A DNA stretch of 64,000 nucleotides from Prauserella endophytica (GCF_005146945.1 NZ_SWMS01000024.1:1-64000); one strand, 5' to 3'; counted from the stretch's first letter, positions 42,350 through 50,420 are shown. Notes: a model not told the origin generated them from the sequence alone. Program-made: numbers and translations.

Positions 42350-42810
42350 CTGATCATCTTGACGCGTCGGGCGAACACCCACGAACGGAGCAACAGGAAG
42401 CGGCAGATGCCGCCTGCGAGGCTGGTCGCCACGAGCACGGTCGCCTCCAGCTCGGGCGACGGCGAGGCGTCCAGCGCGTGCAGCAGGACGAGAGCGGCCG
42501 AGCCGGCGCCCGCGTAGTAGCCGAACGTCAGCACGGTCTGCAGATGACGCCGGGCGGGCGGCGTCGTGCTGCCCGCGAACGTGACCAGCCGGTGGAACTC
42601 GGTGTTCAGGATTGTGGTCAGGCCGATGGCCACGAGGTTGGCCCCCTGCGCGCCGAGGGGTCCGCGCACGGCGAGGTACACCAGGACCTGCAGTACGGTG
42701 CTCACGGCGCCGGCCACGAGGTAGAGCAGGGCATGCCTGCCGAACTCGTGGCGGAGGCGCGCCAGCACGGCGAGCAGGTGCCCGCCGGCTGATGCGTTCA
42801 CCGTGGTCAT
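42346..42810 (-). CDS. GtrA family membrane protein
   Basis: The 154-aa protein with four hydrophobic helices has ALLYLVAGAVSTVLQVLVYLAV and LTTILNTEFHRLVTFAG, which matches GtrA-like proteins that flip or carry lipid-linked sugars for wall glycan decoration. No glycosyltransferase is next to it. It is first in a three-gene minus-strand operon with the two DUF202 genes. Confidence 0.8.
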   Translation of the reverse strand: MTTVNASAGGHLLAVLARLRHEFGRHALLYLVAGAVSTVLQVLVYLAVRGPLGAQGANLVAIGLTTILNTEFHRLVTFAGSTTPPARRHLQTVLTFGYYAGAGSAALVLLHALDASPSPELEATVLVATSLAGGICRFLLLRSWVFARRVKMIR

Positions 42811-42879
42811 AGCGCGAAGGCTACTCGGGTTTCACAAAGTCGTGAAGTTAGAAAAGACCCTGAACGTGTGGTGTTCGGC

Positions 42880-43302
42880 TCACTCCGGAGCGCGCACGGC
42901 GTCGAGCGCTTCCTCGATGCCCGCGTACATCGGCGTCTGCGCGGCAAGCCCGGTCGCCTCGAGCGGTCGCAGCACGACGCGGCTGGTGGCGACGACCGCC
43001 CACCGCAGGCCTTCGCCGATCGAGTGCTCGGTGAGCTCGGCGAGCACGGACAGGCCCGCGGAGCCGAGGAAGCCGACGCCGTCGAGATCCAGGACGAGGC
43101 CGCCCAGCGGCAGAACCTCTTCCTGGATCCACTTGCGCAGCTCAGGGGCAGATAGCAGATCCACCTCGCCGGAGACGCGAGCCAGCACCACGCCGTCCTC
43201 TCGATGAGAGGCCTCGATGCGCATGCCGTGCGCGTCCCGTGAGGTGGTGCGGGTGGTCGCCGGCGACTGCGCTGTCAGGCCGTTCTGTTCGGTGCTTGGC
43301 AC
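42880..43302 (-). CDS. STAS-domain anti-sigma factor antagonist
   Basis: The 140-aa protein has a disordered N-terminus (about 25 residues) followed by a STAS domain: EDGVVLARVSGEVDLLSAPELRKWI, GLVLDLDGVGFLGSAGLSVLAEL with the phosphorylatable Ser, and a C-terminal helix. Antagonists of this kind release a SigB/SigF-type factor from an anti-sigma kinase. GTG 43302 follows GGAGGGGCAACC. It is divergent from a gene with a SigB-type promoter. Confidence 0.83.
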   Translation of the reverse strand: MPSTEQNGLTAQSPATTRTTSRDAHGMRIEASHREDGVVLARVSGEVDLLSAPELRKWIQEEVLPLGGLVLDLDGVGFLGSAGLSVLAELTEHSIGEGLRWAVVATSRVVLRPLEATGLAAQTPMYAGIEEALDAVRAPE

Positions 43303-43487
43303 GGTTGCCCCTCCGGGGGTTCGGATCGGGATCACACGGACTCGACGGAGCCGCCACGGTCGCACGCGGCGTGTGAAGCGGTCCCGTCCGTATTCGGCTG
43401 TGTGCTCAACCGTGGTTCCAACCGTAGGAATCCTTCCAGCCTCTTCGCAACCTCGCCCGGTGAGTGATCCACAACGGCCCCGCGTGC

Positions 43488-43513
43488 GTTTGCCCGTTCT
43501 GGCCCTCGGGTAC
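43488..43513 (+). promoter_or_regulatory. SigB/SigF-type promoter before the DUF5709-UdgX operon
   Basis: GTTT (43488-43491), 16-bp spacer, GGGTAC (43508-43513). The GGGTAC half is also part of a short palindrome GGGTAC-AGCC-GTACCC. The first gene starts 33 bp further on. Confidence 0.6.
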
Positions 43514-43546
43514 AGCCGTACCCGAGCTGTTGGGAGGGAAGGCCAC

Positions 43547-44017
43547 ATGGACGACGGCAAGGATTCCGCGACGCCTCCGCAGGACACCGGGATGCCGGAC
43601 GCCGCCGAAACCGATCCGGCGGCCCTGAACAGCGCGGAGGACCTCGACGAGGACCGGCTCAAGGTCGACCCGCTCGAGGAGGGCGTCGAGCCCCCTGAGC
43701 AGTGGAGCGAGGTGAACCGGTCCGGGACGACGCCCTTCGAGCAGCAGCAGGGCGAGAGCCTCGACGCGCGGCTGAGAGAGGAGCGCCCCGACTTCGGGGA
43801 GGAGGAGCCGCCCGTGCCGGAGCGCCCGGTCGCCGCGACCCCGGCCACCGAGCTGGACGACTCCATCGACCACGTCGCCGAGGACGTGGAGCCGGTAGCG
43901 CCCGAGGACGAGCCCGGTGAGCCGAGCACGCCCGCGATTCGCCGAGGGCAGAACGCGGACCAGGCGGGTGGCTCGGTGGCCGATGCCATCAGGGCCCCCG
44001 GAAGCGAGCAGCGGTGA
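43547..44017 (+). CDS. DUF5709-like acidic protein
   Basis: The 156-aa, highly acidic protein has LDEDRLKVDPLEEGVEPPEQW, GTTPFEQQQGESLDARLREE, and no clear fold outside these. The pattern matches the actinobacterial DUF5709 family, often found under stress promoters. GTG-free start: ATG 43547 after GGGAGGGAAGG. The next gene overlaps by GTGA. Function unknown. Confidence 0.7.
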   Translation: MDDGKDSATPPQDTGMPDAAETDPAALNSAEDLDEDRLKVDPLEEGVEPPEQWSEVNRSGTTPFEQQQGESLDARLREERPDFGEEEPPVPERPVAATPATELDDSIDHVAEDVEPVAPEDEPGEPSTPAIRRGQNADQAGGSVADAIRAPGSEQR

Positions 44018-44460
44018 GCGCGGGCGGGCTGGGTGTTCACGGCCTCACGGGCCGGCTGCTGACCGTGGCCAGGCTCGGCGACCTCGACGCGCTCACCGCG
44101 CTGCTCACACAACTGCTCGGCCGGGGCGCCCCGCACCGGCATCTCTACGACCTCGTGCTGCGCGAGCTGGTCGCGATCGTCGTGCGCGAGCTGCGCGAGC
44201 GGGCGGAACCCGATGGTGACGGCGAGGGTGTCTTCGTGGTCGACGTGTTCGACGACGAGGACGCGACGGTGCCGATCGACGAGGTGCAGCCCGCGCTGAG
44301 GGCCGTGCTGCGTGCCGTGCTCGCCTCGCTCAACGAGGACCACGCCGACGCCGGGTTCCAGCTCGGTCTCGTCGCCGACGACCCCGACCCGCTCGCCCGC
44401 CTCGACGCGGCGCTGCACGTGCTGCTCTGGGCGAACGTGCTGAGCGGAGGTTCCGACTGA
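44014..44460 (+). CDS. Hypothetical acidic protein between DUF5709 and UdgX
   Basis: The 148-aa helical product includes LLTVARLGDLDALTALLTQLLG, LVLRELVAIVVRELRERAEPDG and VDVFDDEDATVPIDEVQPALRAVL. No motif recognised. GTG 44014 overlaps the DUF5709 gene. The UdgX gene begins 2 bp after its stop. It is probably cotranscribed with both under the stress promoter. Confidence 0.6.
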   Translation: MSAGGLGVHGLTGRLLTVARLGDLDALTALLTQLLGRGAPHRHLYDLVLRELVAIVVRELRERAEPDGDGEGVFVVDVFDDEDATVPIDEVQPALRAVLRAVLASLNEDHADAGFQLGLVADDPDPLARLDAALHVLLWANVLSGGSD

Positions 44461-44462
44461 CG

Positions 44463-45092
44463 GTGGTCAAGTACGAGGGAGCGGAACACTACGTGCCGGA
44501 GGGCCGCGGGCTGGCCGAGCTGCGCGAGGCCGCCGAGCGCTGCCGGGGGTGCGATCTCTACGCAGACGCCACGCAGACCGTGTTCGGGGCGGGCCCGCAG
44601 GACGCGCGCGTGGTCATGGTGGGCGAGGTGCCCGGCGACAGGGAGGACGCCACGGGCAAGCCGTTCGTCGGTCCCGCGGGCGGCCTGCTCGACAAGGCGA
44701 TGAAAGAGGCGGGAATCGACCGCGACGGCGTGTACGTGACGAATGCGGTGAAACATTTCCGTTTCACCCCCGCGGAACGAGGGAAACGCCGTATACACAA
44801 GAAGCCTTCGCGCGGGCAGATCGTCGCGTGCCGGCCGTGGCTCGTCGCCGAGCTGGAGGCCGTCACGCCCGGCGTCGTCGTGTGTCTCGGTGCGACGGCC
44901 GCACAATCGTTGCTGGGCACGGATTTCCGCGTGAGCAAACAGCGTGGCGAGTTGCTCGACCTGCCCGGCGGTGAAGCACGAGTGCTCGCCACGGCACACC
45001 CTTCGGCGATCCTGCGCGCGCCGGCCGACGACCGCGAGCAGGCGTACCAGGATCTCGTGAAAGACCTTCGAATCGTGGCAAAAGCGACGTAA
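44463..45092 (+). CDS. udgX: Uracil-DNA glycosylase UdgX
   Basis: The 209-aa family-4-like UDG has VMVGEVPGDREDATGKPFVGPAG, the Cys pair near the N-terminus (CRGC, with Cys123 and Cys141 further on as cluster ligands), a C-terminal AHPSAILR, and the loop GKRRIHKKPS. The KRRIH loop with His112 is the UdgX hallmark: in the mycobacterial enzyme this His forms a covalent bond to the abasic site after removing uracil. GTG 44463. It lies at the end of a stress-type operon. Confidence 0.88.
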   Translation: MVKYEGAEHYVPEGRGLAELREAAERCRGCDLYADATQTVFGAGPQDARVVMVGEVPGDREDATGKPFVGPAGGLLDKAMKEAGIDRDGVYVTNAVKHFRFTPAERGKRRIHKKPSRGQIVACRPWLVAELEAVTPGVVVCLGATAAQSLLGTDFRVSKQRGELLDLPGGEARVLATAHPSAILRAPADDREQAYQDLVKDLRIVAKAT

Positions 45093-45191
45093 CCGACGTG
45101 ACGCACCGGGGTGGCCGGGCGGCGCGCACGGCCGGGTCCCCCTACGGTGGGGGGTGGCAGCACGACAGCAAACCGAAGGGACACGTCGAAC

Positions 45192-45488
45192 ATGCTTGCG
45201 ATGACTGACGCTGCCGTCGAGGCGATCAGCGCTCTGACCTCCCAGGATGGACAGCAGGCAGCCGGTCTGCGGTTCGCGGTACGGGAGGAGAGTGACGCGG
45301 GAGCGCAGCTCGCGCTGTCGATCGCCCCGGCGCCGGAGGACGGTGACGAGGTGCTCGGCACCGACAGCGGTGCCCGGGTTTTCCTTGAACCACAAGCGGC
45401 TTCCTTCCTCGACGACAAGGTGCTGGACGTCCAGCAGGACGAGCAGGGCCAGCTGAACTTCGCGGTGATGCAGCAGCCCGAAGCCTGA
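45192..45488 (+). CDS. HesB/IscA-like protein lacking the cysteine ligands
   Basis: The 98-aa protein has the A-type carrier layout: MTDAAVEAISALTSQDG, AGLRFAVREESDAGAQLALSI, and DSGARVFLEPQAASFLDDKVLDVQ. It contains no cysteine at all, although IscA-family proteins bind Fe or Fe-S through Cys. It may therefore be a degenerate structural relative. ATG 45192; ATG 45201 is possible. A terminator hairpin follows. Confidence 0.7.
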   Translation: MLAMTDAAVEAISALTSQDGQQAAGLRFAVREESDAGAQLALSIAPAPEDGDEVLGTDSGARVFLEPQAASFLDDKVLDVQQDEQGQLNFAVMQQPEA

Positions 45489-45505
45489 CCAGGCACGGCG
45501 CCGGT

Positions 45506-45537
45506 CACCGGCGGACCACTCCCCGTGGCCGCCGGTG
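45506..45537 (+). terminator. Terminator after the HesB-like gene
   Basis: CACCGGCGG (45506-45514) and CCGCCGGTG (45529-45537) are fully complementary, and CCAC/GTGG extends the inner part. 18 bp beyond the stop. Confidence 0.7.
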
Positions 45538-45602
45538 CCCTCGCCTGCCGGTGAAACTCTCCGCATGCTCCCAAGTGGACAGTCGGCGTAGAATCAGTCC
45601 TC

Positions 45603-46007
45603 GTGGGAGGACGCCGGGGTAGGCCCACGCTGGCCGTGGGCGTACTCGCCGTACTGCTGACCGCGAGCTGTGGCGCCGCGGCCGAGCGGGCCGCCCAGGC
45701 TGTCGCCGACGATTTCCTCCACGCGCTGGGCAATCCCGATCCCACTGCCGCCTGCGCACTGCTGGCCGAGCAGGTCCGCTCCGACCTGGAGTCGGCGAGC
45801 GGCCGCTCCTGCGCAGCGGCGCTGCCCGAGCTGCACCTGTCCGCCACGCCGGTGGTCTCGGTGCGCGTGTGGGGCACCGAGGCGCAGGTTCGCACCAAGG
45901 CCGACACCGTGTTCCTGCACGAGTTCGCGTCGGGCTGGCGCATCACCGGAGCCGGCTGCCATGACCAGGGTGAACGCCCCTACGACTGCGAGGTGGGCGG
46001 CCCATGA
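45603..46007 (+). CDS. Putative lipoprotein (134 aa)
   Basis: It has an N-terminal signal with a hydrophobic stretch and lipobox LTASC-G (Cys near 23), then a domain with helical VADDFLHALGNPDPTAACALL and beta-rich VSVRVWGTEAQVRT, FASGWRITGAGCHDQG. The arrangement resembles small NTF2/DUF4878-like extracytoplasmic domains. GTG 45603. It overlaps the 29-aa membrane peptide gene by ATGA. Confidence 0.7.
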   Translation: MGGRRGRPTLAVGVLAVLLTASCGAAAERAAQAVADDFLHALGNPDPTAACALLAEQVRSDLESASGRSCAAALPELHLSATPVVSVRVWGTEAQVRTKADTVFLHEFASGWRITGAGCHDQGERPYDCEVGGP

Positions 46008-46093
46008 GCGCGCGGCTGATGTTCTCCCTGTACCTGGCAGTGGTGCTCGGTGGCTGCGCCTACTTCGTCGTGGTCGGGCTGCTGCGCTGGTGA
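46004..46093 (+). CDS. Single-pass membrane micropeptide (29 aa)
   Basis: ATG 46004 overlaps the lipoprotein stop (ATGA). The peptide is almost entirely one hydrophobic helix (LMFSLYLAVVLGGCAYFVVV) with RW at the end. It lies between the lipoprotein gene and the DUF6766 gene. The overlap and composition support translation, but its size allows chance. Confidence 0.45.
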   Translation: MSARLMFSLYLAVVLGGCAYFVVVGLLRW

Positions 46094-46109
46094 CGGGGAG
46101 CTGATTCAC

Positions 46110-46784
46110 ATGCGGCGGTTCCTGCGGGACAACGGGCTCTCGGTGGTGTTCGGGCTGCTGTTCCTCGGTTCCGTCGTGGGACAGGCGTTCGCCGGGCACG
46201 CCGACTACGTCAACCGGCAGCTCGCGCGCGGCGGCGACCCGGTGAGCTTCTGGGCCTACGTCACGTCGTCGGACTTCGCCGTCGACATCGCCGAGAACTG
46301 GCAGTCGGAGTACCTGCAGTTCTTCCTGTACGTGATGGCCACGGTGTGGCTCGTCCAGCGCGGCTCGCCCGAGTCGAAGCAACTGCGCCGCATCGGCCGG
46401 GAGTCCGACGCGGACCAGCTGGTGGGCAGGCACGTCACCGAGAGCTCCCCACGCTGGGCGCGGACCGGCGGCTGGCGCACGGTGCTGTTCTCGCGCTCGC
46501 TGGGACTGGTGATGGGCTTGTTGTTCCTCTCATCCTGGCTCGCGCAGTCGATCGCGGGGATGAGCGCGTTCAACGCCGAGCGCCTCGCCGACTTCACCGA
46601 TCCGCTCACCTGGCCGCAGTACGTGGCCTCCGCCGACTTCTGGAACCGCACCCTGCAGAACTGGCAGTCGGAGTTCCTCGCGATCGGTTCCATGGCGATC
46701 CTCAGCGTGTACCTGCGCGAGCGCGGCTCGCCCGAGTCGAAACCCGTGGGCGCCTCGCACACGGTGACGGATGAGTCGGGCTGA
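46110..46784 (+). CDS. DUF6766 membrane protein
   Basis: The 224-aa protein has about four helices and two similar halves. The first contains ENWQSEYLQFFLYVMATVWLV then QRGSPESK; the second QNWQSEFLAIGSMAILSVYL then RERGSPESK. This matches the DUF6766 family. ATG 46110 is preferred. The next gene, a dehydrogenase with a stress-type promoter, starts 53 bp later. Function unknown. Confidence 0.75.
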   Translation: MRRFLRDNGLSVVFGLLFLGSVVGQAFAGHADYVNRQLARGGDPVSFWAYVTSSDFAVDIAENWQSEYLQFFLYVMATVWLVQRGSPESKQLRRIGRESDADQLVGRHVTESSPRWARTGGWRTVLFSRSLGLVMGLLFLSSWLAQSIAGMSAFNAERLADFTDPLTWPQYVASADFWNRTLQNWQSEFLAIGSMAILSVYLRERGSPESKPVGASHTVTDESG

Positions 46785-46798
46785 GCCTCCCGGGGTAT
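46773..46798 (+). promoter_or_regulatory. SigB/SigF-type promoter before the medium-chain dehydrogenase
   Basis: GAGT (46773-46776), 16-bp spacer, GGGTAT (46793-46798). It overlaps the last codons of the DUF6766 gene and lies 40 bp from the dehydrogenase start. Confidence 0.5.
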
Positions 46799-46837
46799 CC
46801 GCCGCATGGGGAGCACCGACGCGGAAGGAGACTCCAG

Positions 46838-48022
46838 ATGAAAGCCGTGACCTGGCAGGGCAAGCGGAACGTGCGGGTCGAGGAGGTGCCCGATCCGCAG
46901 GTCCGTGAGCCGACGGACGCGGTGATCAGGGTGACCTCCACCGGCATCTGCGGCTCGGACCTGCACCTGTACGAGGTGCTCGGCTCGTTCATGAGCCAGG
47001 GCGACATCCTCGGGCACGAGCCGATGGGCATCGTCGAAGAGGTCGGCAGCGCCGTGCCGAACCTGAGCAAGGGTGACCGCGTGGTGATCCCGTTCAACAT
47101 CGCGTGCGGGCACTGCTGGTACTGCGACCAGAAGCTTTACTCGCAGTGCGAGACCACGCAGGTGCGCGAGCACGGCAAGGGCGCCGCGCTGTTCGGCTAC
47201 ACCAAGCTGTACGGGCAGGTGCCCGGCGGGCAGGCCGAGCTGCTGCGCGTGCCGCAGGCGCAGTTCGGCCCGATCAAGGTGCCGGAGGGGCCGCCGGACG
47301 AGCGGTTCCTCTATCTGTCCGATGTGGTCCCCACGGCATGGCAGGCCGTGGAGTACGCGGGCATCCCGCAGGGCGGCAGCGTGACGGTACTCGGGCTCGG
47401 GCCCATCGGGCAGATGTGCGCTCGGATCGCCAAGTTCCGTGGCGCCGCAACGGTTATCGGCGTGGACCTCGTCGACGAGCGGCTGGAGATGGCCCGACGG
47501 CACGGGGTCGACACGATCGACCTGCGCCAGCACAAGCGGCTCGCCGACTACATCCGCGGCCGCACCGACGGCAGGGGCACCGACTCGGTGATCGACGCCG
47601 TGGGCATGGAGGCGCACGGCGCGCCGTTCGGCGCGCTCGCCCAGCAGTTCGCGAGCCTGCTGCCGAACCCCGTCGCGGCGAAGGTCACCGAGAAGGCCGG
47701 TGTGGACCGGCTGAGCGCGCTGCACCTCGCGATCGACATCGTGCGCAGGGGCGGCACGATCTCACTGTCCGGTGTGTACGGCGGCATGGTCGACCCGATG
47801 CCGATGCTGACGTTGTTCGACAAGCAGATCCAGCTGCGCATGGGACAGGCCAACGTGCACGCGTGGATCGACGACGTCATGCCGCTCGTGACCGGCGAGA
47901 GCGACCCGCTCGGCGTCGAGGACCTCGCCACGCACCAGCTGCCGCTGGACGACGCGCCGCACGCCTACGAGATCTTCCAGAAGAAGCAGGACCGCGCGAT
48001 CAAGGTAGTCCTCAAGCCCTGA
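46838..48022 (+). CDS. Zinc-dependent alcohol dehydrogenase (formaldehyde-dehydrogenase-like)
   Basis: The 394-aa medium-chain enzyme has catalytic zinc ligands in GICGSDLHLYE and GHEPMG, the structural zinc Cys set CGHCWYCDQKLYSQC, and the NAD Rossmann motif VLGLGPIGQMCA. The substrate-loop insert (AHGAPFGALAQQFASLLP) and length fit the glutathione-independent formaldehyde dehydrogenase-like group, stress-induced in actinomycetes. GGAAGGAGACTCCAG precedes ATG 46838. Substrate not provable. Confidence 0.85.
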   Translation: MKAVTWQGKRNVRVEEVPDPQVREPTDAVIRVTSTGICGSDLHLYEVLGSFMSQGDILGHEPMGIVEEVGSAVPNLSKGDRVVIPFNIACGHCWYCDQKLYSQCETTQVREHGKGAALFGYTKLYGQVPGGQAELLRVPQAQFGPIKVPEGPPDERFLYLSDVVPTAWQAVEYAGIPQGGSVTVLGLGPIGQMCARIAKFRGAATVIGVDLVDERLEMARRHGVDTIDLRQHKRLADYIRGRTDGRGTDSVIDAVGMEAHGAPFGALAQQFASLLPNPVAAKVTEKAGVDRLSALHLAIDIVRRGGTISLSGVYGGMVDPMPMLTLFDKQIQLRMGQANVHAWIDDVMPLVTGESDPLGVEDLATHQLPLDDAPHAYEIFQKKQDRAIKVVLKP

Positions 48023-48031
48023 TGGCCGACC

Positions 48032-48139
48032 GCAGTGAAGGCCACCTTCACTGCGCCCACCCGTCTCCCGCCACCACCCAAACGGAGGCGCTGCGCGCCG
48101 CTGTGTTCGATTCCACGCAGGCATGGTGGCCTTCACTGC
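48032..48139. repeat. Palindromic intergenic repeat, copy B
   Basis: Same architecture as copy A: GCAGTGAAGGCCACC at the left, GGTGGCCTTCACTGC at the right, with CGTCTCCCGCCACCACCCA in the spacer. It lies between convergent genes, 8 bp before the glycerate kinase stop. Confidence 0.85.
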
Positions 48140-48146
48140 GGGTGGG

Positions 48147-49283
48147 TCAGGCTTTGGTCGCGAGCCACTCTGTCACCAGCTCCGCGCTCTGCGCGCGCAG
48201 GAGGGGGAACGCCTCGCGCCGGGCGTGCTCCAGCGACTCCGCGTGGTCGATGAGTGCCCGGCTGCCCGCGATGCCCGCCGCGGCCAGCTCCTCGGGTTCC
48301 AGCGCGACGCGCCCGGCGACCGCGAGCACGGCGACGTCGTGCTCGCGCGCCATCCCGGCGATTCCGGCCGGGGCCTTGCCCGCGAGGCTCTGCCGGTCGA
48401 GTGAGCCCTCGCCGGTGATCGCCAGGTCGGCGCCCGGAAGTGCGTCGGCGACACCCGTGAGCTGCGCGACCATGGCGAAGCCCGACTCGGCCCGCGCGTC
48501 CAGCGCCGCCATGGCGCCACCCGAGACGCCGCCGCCCGCGCCCGCGCTGGGGACGTCGCCGAGTGCGATCGTTCCCGCCCGCTCGAGTGCGTCCGCCCAC
48601 GCGCGCAGGGACGTCTCCAGCACCTCGACCTCCCGCGGGCCCGCGCCCTTCTGCGGGCCGAAGACCGCCGCGGCGCCCTCGGGGCCGAGCAGCGGGTTGG
48701 TGACGTCGGTGGCCACGCGCACGTCCACGTCGCCGAGCTGCTCTCGCACGGCGGTGAGGTCCACGGTGGCGATCGCGCCGAGCGGCCCGCCACCGAACTC
48801 GAACGGCCGCTCCCGGCCGTCGAGCAGCACGGCGCCGAGCGCGCGCAGCATGCCGGAGCCGCCGTCGGTGCTGGCCGTGCCGCCGACGGTGAGCACCACG
48901 CGGCGGGCGCCGCCCGCGATCGCGTGCCCGACGAGCTCGCCGACCCCGTAGGTGTGGGCGGCCAGCGCGACCTCAGGGGAGGGCTCGACGTACTCGATGC
49001 CGCACGCGCGCGCCGACTCCAGGTAGGCGGTGCCGTCGAGCACCACGTACCAGGCGTCGACCTGCTGCGACAGCGGACCCGTCACGCGCAGGTCCACCCG
49101 CTTGCCCCCGGCGGCGAGCAGGACGTCGAGCGTGCCCTCACCCCCGTCGGCGACCGGGCACTGCGTGATCTCGGCGTCGGGCAGCACGTCGTGCACACCC
49201 CGCGCGATGGCCTCCGCCGCCTCGACGGCCGTGAGGCTGCCCTTGAACTTGTCCGGTGCGATCACCACGCGCATCCCGTTCAT
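48147..49283 (-). CDS. Glycerate kinase
   Basis: The 378-aa class I glycerate kinase (GlxK/GarK family) has MRVVIAPDKFKGSLTAVEAAEAI, VADGGEGTLDVLL, LTVGGTASTDGGSGMLRALG, and LVTEWLATKA-type ending. It phosphorylates D-glycerate. ATG 49283 overlaps the hydroxyacid dehydrogenase stop by ATGA, so the pair probably forms a glyoxylate/hydroxypyruvate to phosphoglycerate module. Confidence 0.88.
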   Translation of the reverse strand: MNGMRVVIAPDKFKGSLTAVEAAEAIARGVHDVLPDAEITQCPVADGGEGTLDVLLAAGGKRVDLRVTGPLSQQVDAWYVVLDGTAYLESARACGIEYVEPSPEVALAAHTYGVGELVGHAIAGGARRVVLTVGGTASTDGGSGMLRALGAVLLDGRERPFEFGGGPLGAIATVDLTAVREQLGDVDVRVATDVTNPLLGPEGAAAVFGPQKGAGPREVEVLETSLRAWADALERAGTIALGDVPSAGAGGGVSGGAMAALDARAESGFAMVAQLTGVADALPGADLAITGEGSLDRQSLAGKAPAGIAGMAREHDVAVLAVAGRVALEPEELAAAGIAGSRALIDHAESLEHARREAFPLLRAQSAELVTEWLATKA

Positions 49284-50248
49284 CCCTTCACCGGGGTCAG
49301 CGGCTCGCCACCGGAGAGCACGGCGGCCGTGTTGCGGGCCGCGAGCACGGCCATGGCGGTACGGGTCTCGACGGTCGCCGAGCCCAGGTGCGGCGCGAGC
49401 GCGACATTGTCAAGCTCCAGCAGACCGGGGTGCACCTCGGGCTCGTTCTCGAAGACGTCGAGTCCGGCGCCGGCGATCTGGCCGTTCGCGAGGGCCTCGG
49501 CCAGCGCGGCCTCGTCGACGACGGGCCCCCTCGTGGTGTTGACGAGGTATGCCGAACGCTTCATCACCGCGAGCGCGCGGGCGTCGATGAGATGACGGGT
49601 CTCGGGCGTGAGCGGGCAGTGCAGCGACACGACGTCGGCCGTGCGCAGCAGCTCCTCCCGGTCCAGGTACGTCGCCCGCAGCTCGCGTTCGACGTCTTCG
49701 GGAGCCCGGCGCCGGCCGGAGTAGGCGATCTCCATGCCGAACGCGAGCGCCCGCCGGGCCATGGCCTGGCCGATCTGCCCGAGGCCGACGATGCCGAGTG
49801 TCTTGCCCTGCAGGCCGGAGCCCAGCATGAAGCCGAGGTGGAACGACCACGGCGTACGCGAGCGCAGCAGCCGCTCGCCCTCGCCGAGCCTGCGGGTGAC
49901 CGCGAGCAACAGGCCGAACGCGAGGTCGGCGGTGGCGTCGGTGAGCACGCCGGGGGTGTTGGTGAAGACGACGCCGCGGTCGGCGAGCGCGGGCACGTCG
50001 GCGTTGTCGTAGCCGACGGCGACCGTGGAAATGACCTTCAGCCGCGGGCCCGCGGCGTCGGCGAGCGCGCCGTCGACGCGGTCCTGGAGGGTTGCGACGA
50101 TCGCGTCGGCGTCGCCCACCACGCGGTGCAGCTCCTCGGCGGGCAGTGCCCGGTCCGGTTCCGGGGCCCACACCTCCCCGGCTTCCCGCAGGATCTCCAT
50201 CGCCGCTTCCGGGATCTTCCTGGTCACCACGATTCGTGGCCGCGTCAT
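49280..50248 (-). CDS. 2-hydroxyacid dehydrogenase (glyoxylate/hydroxypyruvate reductase-like)
   Basis: The 322-aa D-2-hydroxyacid dehydrogenase has VAVGYDNADVPAL, the NAD motif GIVGLGQIGQAMARRA (about 150), SLHCPLTPETRHLI with the catalytic Arg region, and a HLGSATVETR (catalytic His) near the end. The family includes GyaR/GhrB. It supplies glycerate for the overlapping glycerate kinase. Its start is 21 bp from repeat copy C. Confidence 0.87.
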   Translation of the reverse strand: MTRPRIVVTRKIPEAAMEILREAGEVWAPEPDRALPAEELHRVVGDADAIVATLQDRVDGALADAAGPRLKVISTVAVGYDNADVPALADRGVVFTNTPGVLTDATADLAFGLLLAVTRRLGEGERLLRSRTPWSFHLGFMLGSGLQGKTLGIVGLGQIGQAMARRALAFGMEIAYSGRRRAPEDVERELRATYLDREELLRTADVVSLHCPLTPETRHLIDARALAVMKRSAYLVNTTRGPVVDEAALAEALANGQIAGAGLDVFENEPEVHPGLLELDNVALAPHLGSATVETRTAMAVLAARNTAAVLSGGEPLTPVKG

Positions 50249-50269
50249 CCACCACTCCTGTCCATCACT

Positions 50270-50376
50270 GCAGTGAAGGCCACCCTACTTGCGTCGGATC
50301 AATACAGCGGCGCGCAGCGCCTCCCTTCGGGCGGTGGCGGGAGACGGGTGGGCGCAGTGAGGGTGGCCTTCACTGC
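50270..50376. repeat. Palindromic intergenic repeat, copy C (inverted)
   Basis: The ends GCAGTGAAGGCCACC and GGTGGCCTTCACTGC are the same as copies A and B, but the spacer reads in the opposite orientation (GGCGGTGGCGGGAGACGGGTG). It lies between divergent genes, immediately before the pca promoter. Confidence 0.85.
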
Positions 50377-50378
50377 CG

Positions 50379-50408
50379 TTGACGAGAGCGGGCGGAGACG
50401 GATATGTT
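50379..50408 (+). promoter_or_regulatory. pca operon promoter
   Basis: -35 TTGACG (50379-50384) and -10 TATGTT (50403-50408) are 18 bp apart. The promoter begins 3 bp after repeat copy C and drives pcaIJFHGBDC. Confidence 0.65.
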
Positions 50409-50420
50409 CTTATGAAGAAC
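50406..50420. promoter_or_regulatory. Palindromic operator at the pca promoter
   Basis: GTTCTT-ATG-AAGAAC is a perfect 6-bp inverted repeat with a 3-bp centre, overlapping the end of the -10 and the likely start site. It is a good candidate for the IclR-family regulator encoded at 57065. Confidence 0.6.
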
